A stretch of DNA of 64,000 nt from Blastococcus aggregatus (GTDB lineage Bacteria > Actinomycetota > Actinomycetes > Mycobacteriales > Geodermatophilaceae): assembly GCF_900221005.1 (NCBI RefSeq), contig NZ_OBQI01000002.1, positions 496,001 to 560,000 of the forward strand, in the 5' to 3' direction. Each line of letters opens with the position of its first letter. Position 1 is the first letter of the stretch. This document shows positions 16,261 through 24,474 of this stretch, piece by piece. Position numbers and translations under genes: made by a program. The notes under the pieces were generated by a model that worked only from the letters and a program-made list of their open reading frames with translations, was not told the origin of the DNA and made no database searches.

Positions 16261-18021
16261 GTGCAGAAGGTCCTGATCGCCAACCGCGGTGAGATCGCGG
16301 TGCGAGTGGCGCGTGCGTGCAAGGACGCCGGTCTCACCAGCGTGGCCGTCTACGCCGAGCCGGACCGCGACGCGCTGCACGTGCGCGTCGCGGACGAGGC
16401 GTTCGCGCTGGGCGGCACCACGCCCGGCGACTCCTACCTCGTCATCGAGAAGATCCTCGACGCCGCCAAGCAGTCCGGCGCCGACGCGATCCACCCCGGG
16501 TACGGGTTCCTGTCGGAGAACGCCGACTTCGCCCAGGCCGTCATCGACGCCGGGCTGACCTGGATCGGCCCCTCCCCGCAGGCGATCATCGACCTCGGCG
16601 ACAAGGTCGCCGCCCGCCACATCGCCATGAAGGCCGGCGCTCCCCTGGTGCCCGGCACCAAGGACCCGGTCGGCGGCGCGGACGAGGTCGTCGCCTTCGC
16701 GAAGGAGCACGGCCTCCCCGTCGCCATCAAGGCCGCGTTCGGCGGTGGCGGTCGCGGTCTGAAGGTCGCCCGCACCATCGAGGAGATCCCCGAGCTGTTC
16801 GACTCCGCCGTGCGCGAGGCCGTCTCGGCCTTCGGTCGCGGCGAGTGCTTCGTCGAGCGGTTCCTGGACAAGCCCCGGCACGTCGAGGCGCAGGTGCTGG
16901 CCGACACCCACGGCAACGTGATCGTCGTCGGCACCCGCGACTGCTCCCTGCAGCGGCGCAACCAGAAGCTCGTGGAGGAGGCGCCCGCGCCGTTCCTCAC
17001 CGACGAGCAGCGGGCCCGCATCCACGAGTCGGCGAAGGCCATCTGCAAGGGCGCCGGCTACCACGGTGCCGGGACCGTCGAGTACCTCGTGGGCACCGAC
17101 GGCTCGATCTCCTTCCTCGAGGTCAACACCCGCCTGCAGGTCGAGCACCCGGTCTCCGAGGAGACCAGCGGCCTGGACCTGGTGCGCCAGCAGTTCCGCA
17201 TCGCCGACGGCCTGCCGCTGGAGATCACCGAGGACCCCGAGCCGCGCGGTCACAGCATCGAGTTCCGGATCAACGCCGAGGACGCCGGCCGCAACTTCAT
17301 GCCGGCCCCCGGACCGGTGGACCGGCTGGAGGTCCCGCAGGGACCCGGCGTCCGCTGGGACTCGGGCGTGGAGACCGGCGGCGAGGTCGCCGGCGCGTTC
17401 GACTCGATGCTGGCCAAGCTCATCGTCACCGGCGCCACCCGCGAGGAGGCCCTGCAGCGGGCCCGCCGCGCGCTGGACGAACTGGTCGTCGAGGGCATGC
17501 CCACGGTCATCCCCTTCCACCGCGCCGTCGTCCGCGACGAGGCGTTCACCTCGGAGCCGTTCACCGTGCACACGCGGTGGATCGAGACCGAGTGGGACAA
17601 CCAGGTGCCGCCGTACGACGCCGCGCCGTCGGAGGCCGACGAGGCCGCTCCGCGGCAGACCGTCGTCGTCGAGGTCGGCGGCCGCCGGCTCGAGGTGTCG
17701 CTGCCCGCCGGGCTGGCCGCCGGTGGCGGTGCTGCCGCGGGCGCCCCGGCCAAGCCCCGCAAGCGCGGTGGCGGTGGCGGCGGCTCGGGTGCCTCGGGCG
17801 ACTCCCTCACCTCGCCGATGCAGGGCACGATCGTCAAGGTCGCGGTCGAGGACGGCGCCACCGTCGCGGCCGGTGACCTGGTGGTCGTCCTCGAGGCGAT
17901 GAAGATGGAGCAGCCGATCACCGCGCACAAGGCCGGCACCGTCACCGGCCTGTCGGCCGAGGTGGGCGCCTCGGTCACCAGCGGTGCGGTCATCTGCACC
18001 ATCGCCGACGCCGCCGAGTAG
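16261..18021 (+). CDS. accA3: Acyl-CoA carboxylase alpha subunit (biotin carboxylase plus biotin carrier)
   Basis: A 586-residue two-domain protein. The N-terminal biotin carboxylase ([35 protein letters not shown]-grasp loop, [16 protein letters not shown]) carboxylates biotin with ATP and bicarbonate. A Gly/Ala linker (~470-505) joins it to the C-terminal carrier with [10 protein letters not shown], where K548 is the biotin site. GTG at 16261 follows GGAGAG. It pairs with the beta and epsilon subunits upstream and BirA; long actinobacterial alpha subunits of this kind serve several beta subunits. A long hairpin after the stop ends the unit. Confidence 0.95.
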   Translation: MQKVLIANRGEIAVRVARACKDAGLTSVAVYAEPDRDALHVRVADEAFALGGTTPGDSYLVIEKILDAAKQSGADAIHPGYGFLSENADFAQAVIDAGLTWIGPSPQAIIDLGDKVAARHIAMKAGAPLVPGTKDPVGGADEVVAFAKEHGLPVAIKAAFGGGGRGLKVARTIEEIPELFDSAVREAVSAFGRGECFVERFLDKPRHVEAQVLADTHGNVIVVGTRDCSLQRRNQKLVEEAPAPFLTDEQRARIHESAKAICKGAGYHGAGTVEYLVGTDGSISFLEVNTRLQVEHPVSEETSGLDLVRQQFRIADGLPLEITEDPEPRGHSIEFRINAEDAGRNFMPAPGPVDRLEVPQGPGVRWDSGVETGGEVAGAFDSMLAKLIVTGATREEALQRARRALDELVVEGMPTVIPFHRAVVRDEAFTSEPFTVHTRWIETEWDNQVPPYDAAPSEADEAAPRQTVVVEVGGRRLEVSLPAGLAAGGGAAAGAPAKPRKRGGGGGGSGASGDSLTSPMQGTIVKVAVEDGATVAAGDLVVVLEAMKMEQPITAHKAGTVTGLSAEVGASVTSGAVICTIADAAE

Positions 18022-18036
18022 ACCCCAGCACGCACC

Positions 18037-18072
18037 AGGAGGCCGGATCCGCGCTCGCGGATCCGGCCTCCT
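18037..18072. terminator. Bidirectional hairpin terminator after accA
   Basis: A 16-17 base-pair perfect inverted repeat (left arm AGGAGGCCGGATCCGCG) with a tiny loop lies between the accA stop and the convergent metzincin stop. It has no T-tract, as is common for actinobacterial terminators. Confidence 0.8.
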
Positions 18073-18088
18073 GTCGTCGTACGGGGGC

Positions 18089-19801
18089 TCAGCGCAGGCG
18101 GAGCCGACGAGCCCGCCGGACCACCAGCAGCGTCGCGCCGGCCAGCCCGGCGCCGGCCACCGCCACGATCAGCGTCCCGGTGGGCGTCGAACCCGACGCC
18201 GGCGCCAGCGTCGCGGCGGCGGGCTGGACCGAGCCCGGGCCGGGCGTCTGCGGCAGGGCCGGCGGCACCGCGGGGGTTCCGGCCGCCGTGGCCTCCACGG
18301 CCGAGCCGACGATGCTCCCGCCGGCACGACGGGCGGTGCCGGCCAGGACACGGCCCGCGCCCGGCTCCCGGGGAGCCGCCGCAGCGGTCTCCGCCGCCGG
18401 GGCGACGGGCAGCACGGAGATCGCGGCGCCGCCGTCGTCGAGCGAGCGGACCGTGACCGTGAAGTCCCCGCCGGACAGCTCCACCGGCACGCCGACGGGC
18501 AGCGCGGCCTGCAGGTCGGCGTCCCAGCCGGCCGCCGCCGTCGGCGTCCCGTCGAGCAGCACCGCGGTGTCGGGGAACTCGGCGGCGCGGCGCAGCAGCA
18601 CGCCGGTCTCCAGGCGGTACCGGTTGTCCTCCGGGCGGCCGAGCCAGGCGTCCCGGCCGGTCGCGGTGCGGTACTCGACCCAGTAGGCGGTGCCCTCCGC
18701 GTCGACGAGCCGGAGCGCGCGGGTGCCGGTGCGGCCCGCCATCGGCGCCAGGACGACGTCGAGCGGGCCGTCGAGCACGCCGACGTCGTGGGTCGAGCCG
18801 GCCGGCAGCGCGCCGAGCAGCGCCGCCTGGGGAGCGCTCAGCGAGCCCAGCTCCCGCCAGGAGACGCCCATGACGTCGTACAGGTCGCGGTAGCCGGCGG
18901 TGCGGCAGTCGCCGGCCTCGACCGCTCCGTCGCACTGCAGGGCCGAGGAGTGGCTGAGCCCGAGGTTGTGCCCGAGCTCGTGGGCGATGACCGACGCCAG
19001 GCGGTCGCGGACGTACAGCCGGCCACCCGAGGAGGGACCGCTGCCGACCTCGGCGAGGGCGTAGGAGCAGCCGGGCTGGTCCGCCGTCCGGCTGCTCAGG
19101 TGCAGCATCAGGTGCTTGCCGGGGCCGGCCTCGAAGCCGACGGCGGCGGCCGCCTCGTCCCAGAGGGCGGTGGGGTCCGCGCAGCCCGCGGCGGTGCTGA
19201 TCCAGTCGTGGGCGGCGGCCACCCCGAACCGCACGGCGCCGCCGGTCTGCTCCGACCAGAACGCCGAGACGGCGTCGTCGACGAGGCCGGCGACGTCCTG
19301 CGCCGTGACGCCGGCATCCGGCTGCGTGCCGGCCGGCGCGACCAGGACGACGGTGACCGCGTTCGTGACCGTCCCGCGCACCGGCGGCGCGATCTCGGCC
19401 GGCGTGACCGAGCCGGTGCTCAGCACCTTCTGGGCCGGGTCCAGCCCGTGCTCGACGACGCCCTCGTCGCGCACGTCGCCACCGACGGTGAGCTCGACGG
19501 TCGCACCGGCGGGCACGCCGGTCAGGTCCGCGGTCGGCACGCGCACCGCGCCGTCGGCGGTCTGCACCCAGCTCAGCGGGGCGGCCGCCGCGTCGTGCGC
19601 ATCGTGCTCCCCCTCCGGGCCCTCCTCGGCCCAGGCCTGCACCAGCCGGCCGACGACGGCCGTGCCGGCCGGCTCGTCGGCGTGCGCGACCGCGGCGAGC
19701 GGGCCGGCCGTCGTCCCGGCGACCACGCCGGCGACCAGGAGGGTGCGCAGCAGGGCGGCGGGACGGCGGGGAGCACGGGGAGCGGACATCCCCCCGTTCA
19801 T
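18089..19801 (-). CDS. Secreted metzincin-type zinc protease with C-terminal membrane anchor
   Basis: A 570-residue exported protein. A signal peptide (LLRTLLVAGVVAGTTAGPLAAVAHA) is followed by a ~130-residue prodomain-like region. The catalytic domain has zinc motif HELGHNLGLSH near 271 and Met-turn YDVMGVSW, the metzincin pattern. The C-terminus has a Pro/Ala-rich linker, one helix (GTLIVAVAGAGLAGATLLVV) and a basic tail RRARRLRLR, so it is probably anchored with the protease outside. It is a clear paralogue of the protein at 29009-31531, which carries LGFP repeats in place of this anchor. The start may be residue 5 (MSAPRAPRRP). Substrate unknown; cleavage of surface proteins is inference. 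Confidence 0.85.
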   Translation of the reverse strand: MNGGMSAPRAPRRPAALLRTLLVAGVVAGTTAGPLAAVAHADEPAGTAVVGRLVQAWAEEGPEGEHDAHDAAAAPLSWVQTADGAVRVPTADLTGVPAGATVELTVGGDVRDEGVVEHGLDPAQKVLSTGSVTPAEIAPPVRGTVTNAVTVVLVAPAGTQPDAGVTAQDVAGLVDDAVSAFWSEQTGGAVRFGVAAAHDWISTAAGCADPTALWDEAAAAVGFEAGPGKHLMLHLSSRTADQPGCSYALAEVGSGPSSGGRLYVRDRLASVIAHELGHNLGLSHSSALQCDGAVEAGDCRTAGYRDLYDVMGVSWRELGSLSAPQAALLGALPAGSTHDVGVLDGPLDVVLAPMAGRTGTRALRLVDAEGTAYWVEYRTATGRDAWLGRPEDNRYRLETGVLLRRAAEFPDTAVLLDGTPTAAAGWDADLQAALPVGVPVELSGGDFTVTVRSLDDGGAAISVLPVAPAAETAAAAPREPGAGRVLAGTARRAGGSIVGSAVEATAAGTPAVPPALPQTPGPGSVQPAAATLAPASGSTPTGTLIVAVAGAGLAGATLLVVRRARRLRLR

Positions 19802-19908
19802 CGGCGGGACCCGCGCGCGTCGGCACCGTCAGCGACGGATCAAGCCGAATCCGGCGTCACACCCGTCCCGGCCGCCCCGCAGCCCTCGCGCGCACCCGCA
19901 GCCGCGGG

Positions 19909-21312
19909 TCAGGCCAGGTGGTCGGCGCCCATCAGCCGGCGTCCCGCCTCGGTGATCGACCCCGAGAGCGAGGGGTAGATCGCGAACGTCTGGGCCAGGT
20001 CGGCGACGGTCAGCCCCTTCGTCACCGCCAGGGCGATGGGGAGGATCAGCTCGGAGGCACCGGGCGCCACGACGACCCCACCCATGATCACGCCGGTCGA
20101 GCGGCGGGCGAACAGCTTCACGAAGCCGTCCCGCAGGTCGCTCATCTTCGCGCGGGCGTTCGTCGCCAGCGGCAGCCGGACGACGTCCACATCGGTGTAC
20201 TCGGGCAGGCTCTGCTCCTGCACGCCCACGGTCGCGATCTCCGGGTGGGTGAACACGTTCGCCGCGACCGTCTTGAGCTTGATCGGCGTGACGGCCTCGC
20301 CGAGCGCGTGCCACATGGCGATCCGCCCCTGCATGGCCGCCACCGACGCGAGCTGGAACACGCCGGTGACGTCGCCGGCCGCGTACACGCCCGGCACCGA
20401 CGTCCGCGACACCCGGTCGACGACGACGTGACCGGCCTCGGTGAGCTCGACGCCGCAGTTCTCCAGGTTCAGGCCACCGGTGTTCGGCACGGTGCCCACC
20501 GTCATCAGGGCGTGCGACCCCTCGACCGCCCGGCCGTCGGTGAGCTCGACGACGACGCCCTTCTCGCTGCGCCGGACCGCGGCCGCCCGCCCGCGCTCCA
20601 GGCGCCCGCCGCGGGACTGGAAGACCTCCTCCAGCACCTCGGCGGCGTCGGAGTCCTCGCCCGGAAGCACCCGGTCACGGGAGGAGACGAGGGTGACCGG
20701 CACGCCGGCCTCGAGGTAGCCCGAGGCGAACTCCGCCCCGGTCACGCCCGAGCCCACGACGACGAGGTGCTCGGGCATCGCGACGAGCTCGTAGACGTCG
20801 CGCCAGTCGAGGATGCGCTCGTGGTCGGGCTCGGCGCCGGGCAGCACGCGCGGGTCGGCGCCGGTGGCGATGAGGACGACATCGCCCTCGAGCTCCTCGG
20901 CGACCCCGCCGTCGGTGTCGAGCACCTGGACGCGGTGCGCGGCGAGACCGCGCACGTCATCGGTGAGCCGGCCCTGCCCGGCCACGATGCGGACGCCCTC
21001 GGCGATCAGCCGGGAGTGGATGTCGGCGGACTGGGCGACGGCGAGGCCCTTGACCCGCTGGTTCACCGCGGCGAGGTCCAGGCCGACGGCGGCGGGCTCC
21101 GCGCCGTGCACGCCGAGGACGGCGGAGTCGTGCACCGACGTCATGGCGCCGGCGGCGGCGATCAGGGTCTTGGACGGGACGCAGTCGGTCAGGACGCTGG
21201 CGCCGCCGATGCCGTCGCGCTCGATCACGGTGACCTGGGCACCGAGCTGTGCGGCGACCAGTGCGGCCTCGTAGCCGGCCGGTCCACCGCCGATGATGAC
21301 GATGCGGGTCAT
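19909..21312 (-). CDS. lpdA: NAD(P)H quinone reductase, LpdA-type flavoprotein
   Basis: A 467-residue FAD/NAD(P) disulfide-reductase-fold protein. FAD motif IVIIGGGPAGYEAALVA at 4-20, NAD(P) motif LVVVGSGVTGAEFASGY, and GVYAAGDVTGVFQLASVA are present. The redox loop reads GGASVLTDCVPSK, so only one cysteine of the usual CxxxxC is kept; a true lipoamide dehydrogenase is therefore unlikely. This is the state I recall for mycobacterial LpdA (Rv3303c), a quinone reductase. The C-terminus lacks the HPT-E catalytic ending. ATG at 21312 follows GAAGAAGGA. It stands alone on the minus strand, 65 bases after the polyprenol synthase gene stop. Confidence 0.9.
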   Translation of the reverse strand: MTRIVIIGGGPAGYEAALVAAQLGAQVTVIERDGIGGASVLTDCVPSKTLIAAAGAMTSVHDSAVLGVHGAEPAAVGLDLAAVNQRVKGLAVAQSADIHSRLIAEGVRIVAGQGRLTDDVRGLAAHRVQVLDTDGGVAEELEGDVVLIATGADPRVLPGAEPDHERILDWRDVYELVAMPEHLVVVGSGVTGAEFASGYLEAGVPVTLVSSRDRVLPGEDSDAAEVLEEVFQSRGGRLERGRAAAVRRSEKGVVVELTDGRAVEGSHALMTVGTVPNTGGLNLENCGVELTEAGHVVVDRVSRTSVPGVYAAGDVTGVFQLASVAAMQGRIAMWHALGEAVTPIKLKTVAANVFTHPEIATVGVQEQSLPEYTDVDVVRLPLATNARAKMSDLRDGFVKLFARRSTGVIMGGVVVAPGASELILPIALAVTKGLTVADLAQTFAIYPSLSGSITEAGRRLMGADHLA

Positions 21313-21376
21313 GGATCCTTCTTCGGGTGTCGGACGGACGTCGCAGTCATTGTCCCCGCCCGGCAGCGGTCCGGCG

Positions 21377-22171
21377 TCAGCGCCGCCCGGCGGCGTCGCC
21401 CCCGGGGTTCACCGGCCTGGCCGAGGGCGCGGGCTCGCGGCGGATGCGCCAGACCGCGGAGACCGCCTCCACGGCGATCCCGGTGTTCATCTTGGACTCG
21501 CCGAGCTCGCGGTCGCGGAAGGTGATCGGCACCTCCACGACGCGGGCGCCGGCCTGCAGCGCGCGGTAGGTCGTCTCGATCTGGTAGCCGTAGCCGTTGG
21601 CCTCGAAGGAGTCGACGTCCAGGCGGGCCAGCAGCTCGGTCCGCCAGGCCTTGAAGCCGCCGGTCAGGTCACGGGTCCGGGTGCGCAGGACGGTCCGGGC
21701 GTAGAGGTTGCCGATCCAGGACACGGTCCGGCGGCTCCACGGCCAGTCGGCCACCTCGCCGCCAGGCACGTACCGCGAGCCCAGGACCAGGTCGGCGTCC
21801 TCGATCGCGGCCAGCAGGGCGTCGATGGCGCGCGGGTCGTGCGAGCCGTCGACGTCCATCTGGACGATGACGTCCCACCGCCCGGCGGCCAGCGCCTGCT
21901 TGAAGCCGGCGACGTAGGCGGTGCCCAGGCCCAGCTTGCCCGAGCGCTCGAGCAGCTCGACCCGTCCGGGGTGCTCCTCGGCGAGAGCCCGCACGAGATC
22001 GCCGGTGCCGTCCGGGGAGCCGTCGTCGACGACGAGGACGTCGGGCGCGGAGGGTCGGGCGAGGACGGCCTCGACGTGCTGGCGCACGTTGTCCGCCTCG
22101 TTGTACGTCGGCGTGACGACCAGGACGCGCACGGTCTGCCTCTTCTCTCCCGGAGCGGGGGCGGATGTCAT
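21377..22171 (-). CDS. Polyprenol-phosphate mannose synthase (GT2)
   Basis: A 264-residue glycosyltransferase of the DPM1/Ppm1 class that would make polyprenyl-phosphate-mannose from GDP-mannose. VVTPTYNEADNV at 18-29, VLVVDDGSPDGTGDL and the metal-binding QMDVDGSHDP (D106/D108) are visible, followed by GSRYVPGGEV and the conserved TGGFKAWR. ATG at 22171 overlaps the stop of the upstream mannosyltransferase (ATGA), linking donor synthesis to its user. There is no fused acyltransferase domain as in some actinobacterial Ppm1 proteins. Confidence 0.92.
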   Translation of the reverse strand: MTSAPAPGEKRQTVRVLVVTPTYNEADNVRQHVEAVLARPSAPDVLVVDDGSPDGTGDLVRALAEEHPGRVELLERSGKLGLGTAYVAGFKQALAAGRWDVIVQMDVDGSHDPRAIDALLAAIEDADLVLGSRYVPGGEVADWPWSRRTVSWIGNLYARTVLRTRTRDLTGGFKAWRTELLARLDVDSFEANGYGYQIETTYRALQAGARVVEVPITFRDRELGESKMNTGIAVEAVSAVWRIRREPAPSARPVNPGGDAAGRR

Positions 22172-23676
22172 GGGGTGACCTCGGCGGGCTGCGGACGGCG
22201 GAGCCGGCGCACGAGCACGTGGACCAGCCCGGCCGCGACCGCCACCCCCACGACGACGAGGACGATCTGGTCCGGGCCCGGCCGCTCGTACAGGGCCAGC
22301 ACCGGGTGCCCGCCGGGCAGCACGGTGAACAGCAGCACCACCGACCAGAGCACCACGACGAGGCGTTCGGCCGCGACCCCGGCCGCCGCGAACAGCATCG
22401 TGGGCCAGATCAGGTACCAGGGCCAGACCACCGAGCCGGTGAGGATCACCGTCAGGGCGATCCACGAGGTGACGCGGACCAGCCCCCAGCGGCGCAGCCG
22501 GGTCAGGAAGAGCAGGCTCAGGACGACGGCGACGACGATCCCGGCCTGCCGGGCGCCGTCGATCGGCGGGTCGTCGACGTCCAGCGTGAACGCCAGCGCC
22601 GTCGTCGGGGTGAGCGCCTCCAGCGCGCGCCCCGGGGTGTCGAGGTTGCCGAGGAAGGCCCATCCCCAGCCCGAGAGCTGGACCGACAGGGCGAAGGTCC
22701 CCGCGCCGAGTGCGCCGGCCAGGACGAGAGCCCGGATCCGGGCGGGCCAGCCGTCCTGCCGCTGCGCCCAGTCGACCCCGATCACGAGGACGGCGAGCAG
22801 CGCGGTGGCCTTGATGCCACCCGCGGCCACGCACAGCAGGATGCCCAGCAACGGCCGGTCCAGGAGCGCGAGCAGCAGCCCCGGGAGCAGCAGGGCGAGC
22901 ATCAGGGCGTCGTTGTGGTTGCCCGAGACCAGGTGCAGCAGCACCAGCGGGTTGATCGCACCCAGCCACATGGCGACGGCGGGGCTGCCGCCCAGGCGTG
23001 CGGCGATGCGGCAGACCATCAGCGCGCACACGGCCCAGCCGGCGACGCAGAGCGCCCGCACGGCGACCAGCACCGGGAGCATCCGCTCGTCGAAGAGCCA
23101 CGACAGGCCGCTGAGCAGGGCGACGAACGGCGGGCTGTAGGGCGTCGGGCTGAACCGCCAGAAATCCTCGGCGCCGCGCACCGACTCGACGTTCCCGAGC
23201 ACCCCGGGGCCGTACTCGAACGGGTCGACGCCTGCCTGCACGGCGGCGCCGATCGCGGTGTAGAACCACGGGTCCCCGGTGAACAGCGGCGGTCCGATCA
23301 CCAGCGGCACGGACCAGACCAGGCCGACGACCAGCAACCACCGGGCGCGGACCCCGCGGCGCAGCGCCAGCCCGACCAGCAGCCAGGCGACCGCCCACGC
23401 CCCCAGGGCCGCGGAACTCCACCACCGCGCCGCCTCGAAACCGAGCGCGGCGGGGGTGAGGTCGGGGTTGTCGTCGTAGAACCACAGGTGCGGTGCCCGG
23501 AGGTGCTGCCCCAGGCTGTTGCCGGCCACGGCGAGGTAGGTCGTGCCCGCCAGGCCGAGCAGCGCCCCGGCCACGAGGAGGACGACGGTCCCGACGCCGG
23601 CGCGCGCCGGCCGCTCGGGAGCGGCGGTCGTCGCTGCGGGCGACGCCGCACCGGCCACGCTCGTGCTGACGGTCAT
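22168..23676 (-). CDS. Polyprenol-phosphate-mannose-dependent alpha-(1->6) mannosyltransferase, MptA/MptB-like (GT-C)
   Basis: A 502-residue multi-pass membrane protein with 11-13 helices. The first external loop has GPPLFTGDPWFYTAIGAAVQAGVDPFEYGP with the acidic GT-C site (GDPWFY), and INPLVLLHLVSGNHNDALMLALLL matches MptA/MptB proteins, which elongate the mannan core of lipomannan using polyprenyl-phosphate-mannose. ATG at 23676 is preserved behind CGGGAG; an in-frame codon 42 bases upstream lacks a site. A -10-like TAGTCT lies at 23749-23754, giving a ~70-base leader. The overlapping Ppm1-like gene would supply its donor. Confidence 0.87.
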   Translation of the reverse strand: MTVSTSVAGAASPAATTAAPERPARAGVGTVVLLVAGALLGLAGTTYLAVAGNSLGQHLRAPHLWFYDDNPDLTPAALGFEAARWWSSAALGAWAVAWLLVGLALRRGVRARWLLVVGLVWSVPLVIGPPLFTGDPWFYTAIGAAVQAGVDPFEYGPGVLGNVESVRGAEDFWRFSPTPYSPPFVALLSGLSWLFDERMLPVLVAVRALCVAGWAVCALMVCRIAARLGGSPAVAMWLGAINPLVLLHLVSGNHNDALMLALLLPGLLLALLDRPLLGILLCVAAGGIKATALLAVLVIGVDWAQRQDGWPARIRALVLAGALGAGTFALSVQLSGWGWAFLGNLDTPGRALEALTPTTALAFTLDVDDPPIDGARQAGIVVAVVLSLLFLTRLRRWGLVRVTSWIALTVILTGSVVWPWYLIWPTMLFAAAGVAAERLVVVLWSVVLLFTVLPGGHPVLALYERPGPDQIVLVVVGVAVAAGLVHVLVRRLRRPQPAEVTP

Positions 23677-23952
23677 CTCCCGACTGCTCCCGTTGGACCG
23701 ACTCTGCCCCGACACCACGTCGGCCCGCCGACGGAGGCAGGAGCGCTGAGACTAACGCGCGGCAGCGGGGTCCCGTCATCCCAGCGTCGGTCGGTGGCCC
23801 CCGGCACAGGTACGCCGTACGAGCGTGTCGCCCCGGTGTGCATAACAGTGCGTGAGAACCTAACTCCTGACCGTGGTCGCGGGTGCCTCGCCACCTGACT
23901 CCGGCGCCGCGTACGCACAGGTCGGCGTCACGATCTGACAAGGACTTCGCTC
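23677..23952. other. Divergent intergenic region, no gene seen
   Basis: This gap separates the mannosyltransferase operon from the lipoprotein-LGFP operon. TAGTCT at 23749-23754 (minus) is a candidate -10 for the former. GTACGCCGTAC near 23816 is a small palindrome. No convincing plus-strand -10 element was found, and no small gene. Confidence 0.4.
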
Positions 23953-24474
23953 ATGCTCACCAGTCGACGCGCCGGCCGCCTCGCCATCTGCGCCTCCCTC
24001 ACGCTGCTGGCCGCCTGCTCCTCCTCGTCCGACGAGGCCTCCTCCGGGTCGCCGCTCTCGACGGCTCCTCCCGGCACCTACGGGGTGCCGCTGGACACCA
24101 CGGCGCCCGACCCGACCGAGGTCGCCACCGACCCGGCGCCGAGCACCGCCCCCACGCCGACCGACGGCGCGCGCGGGGAGGCCACGGTCCAGATCACCTA
24201 CTACGGCTGGAACCCCGGCAGCAGCGTGGTGGAGGTCGGCGGCTTCGTCCCCTTCCTGGTCGAGGACGGCGGCACCTGCACGCTCACCCTGACCCAGGGA
24301 TCGGCGAGCGCCACCGTGACGCGGGAGGCCACGCCCAACGTCAGCAACACCGCGTGCGGTGAGCTGGTCGTGCCCGGCGACCAGCTGGCCCCCGGCACCT
24401 GGAGCGCGGTCCTGGCCTACGAGTCGGACAGCTCCACGGGTGCCACGGAGGCGGTCGAGGTGCAGGTCCCGTGA
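23953..24474 (+). CDS. Lipoprotein of unknown function
   Basis: A 173-residue exported lipoprotein: basic start LTSRRAGR, hydrophobic core and lipobox LLAAC with the acylated cysteine near residue 22. A Ser/Thr/Pro-rich tether (~23-75) leads to a ~95-residue beta-rich domain (VQITYYGWNPGSSVVEVGGF...GGTCTLTLTQG...VSNTACGELVVP) containing two cysteines that could form a disulfide. This looks like an immunoglobulin-like fold, but I do not recognise the family. CAAGGA stands upstream of the ATG. Its stop overlaps the start of the LGFP-repeat gene (GTGA), so the two exported proteins are co-translated and probably act together at the wall. Confidence 0.85.
   Translation: MLTSRRAGRLAICASLTLLAACSSSSDEASSGSPLSTAPPGTYGVPLDTTAPDPTEVATDPAPSTAPTPTDGARGEATVQITYYGWNPGSSVVEVGGFVPFLVEDGGTCTLTLTQGSASATVTREATPNVSNTACGELVVPGDQLAPGTWSAVLAYESDSSTGATEAVEVQVP

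Noticed and set aside
16183-17928. Minus-strand frame opposite the carboxylase alpha subunit
   Set aside because: Antisense shadow of a well-conserved biotin carboxylase; no start context or domain.
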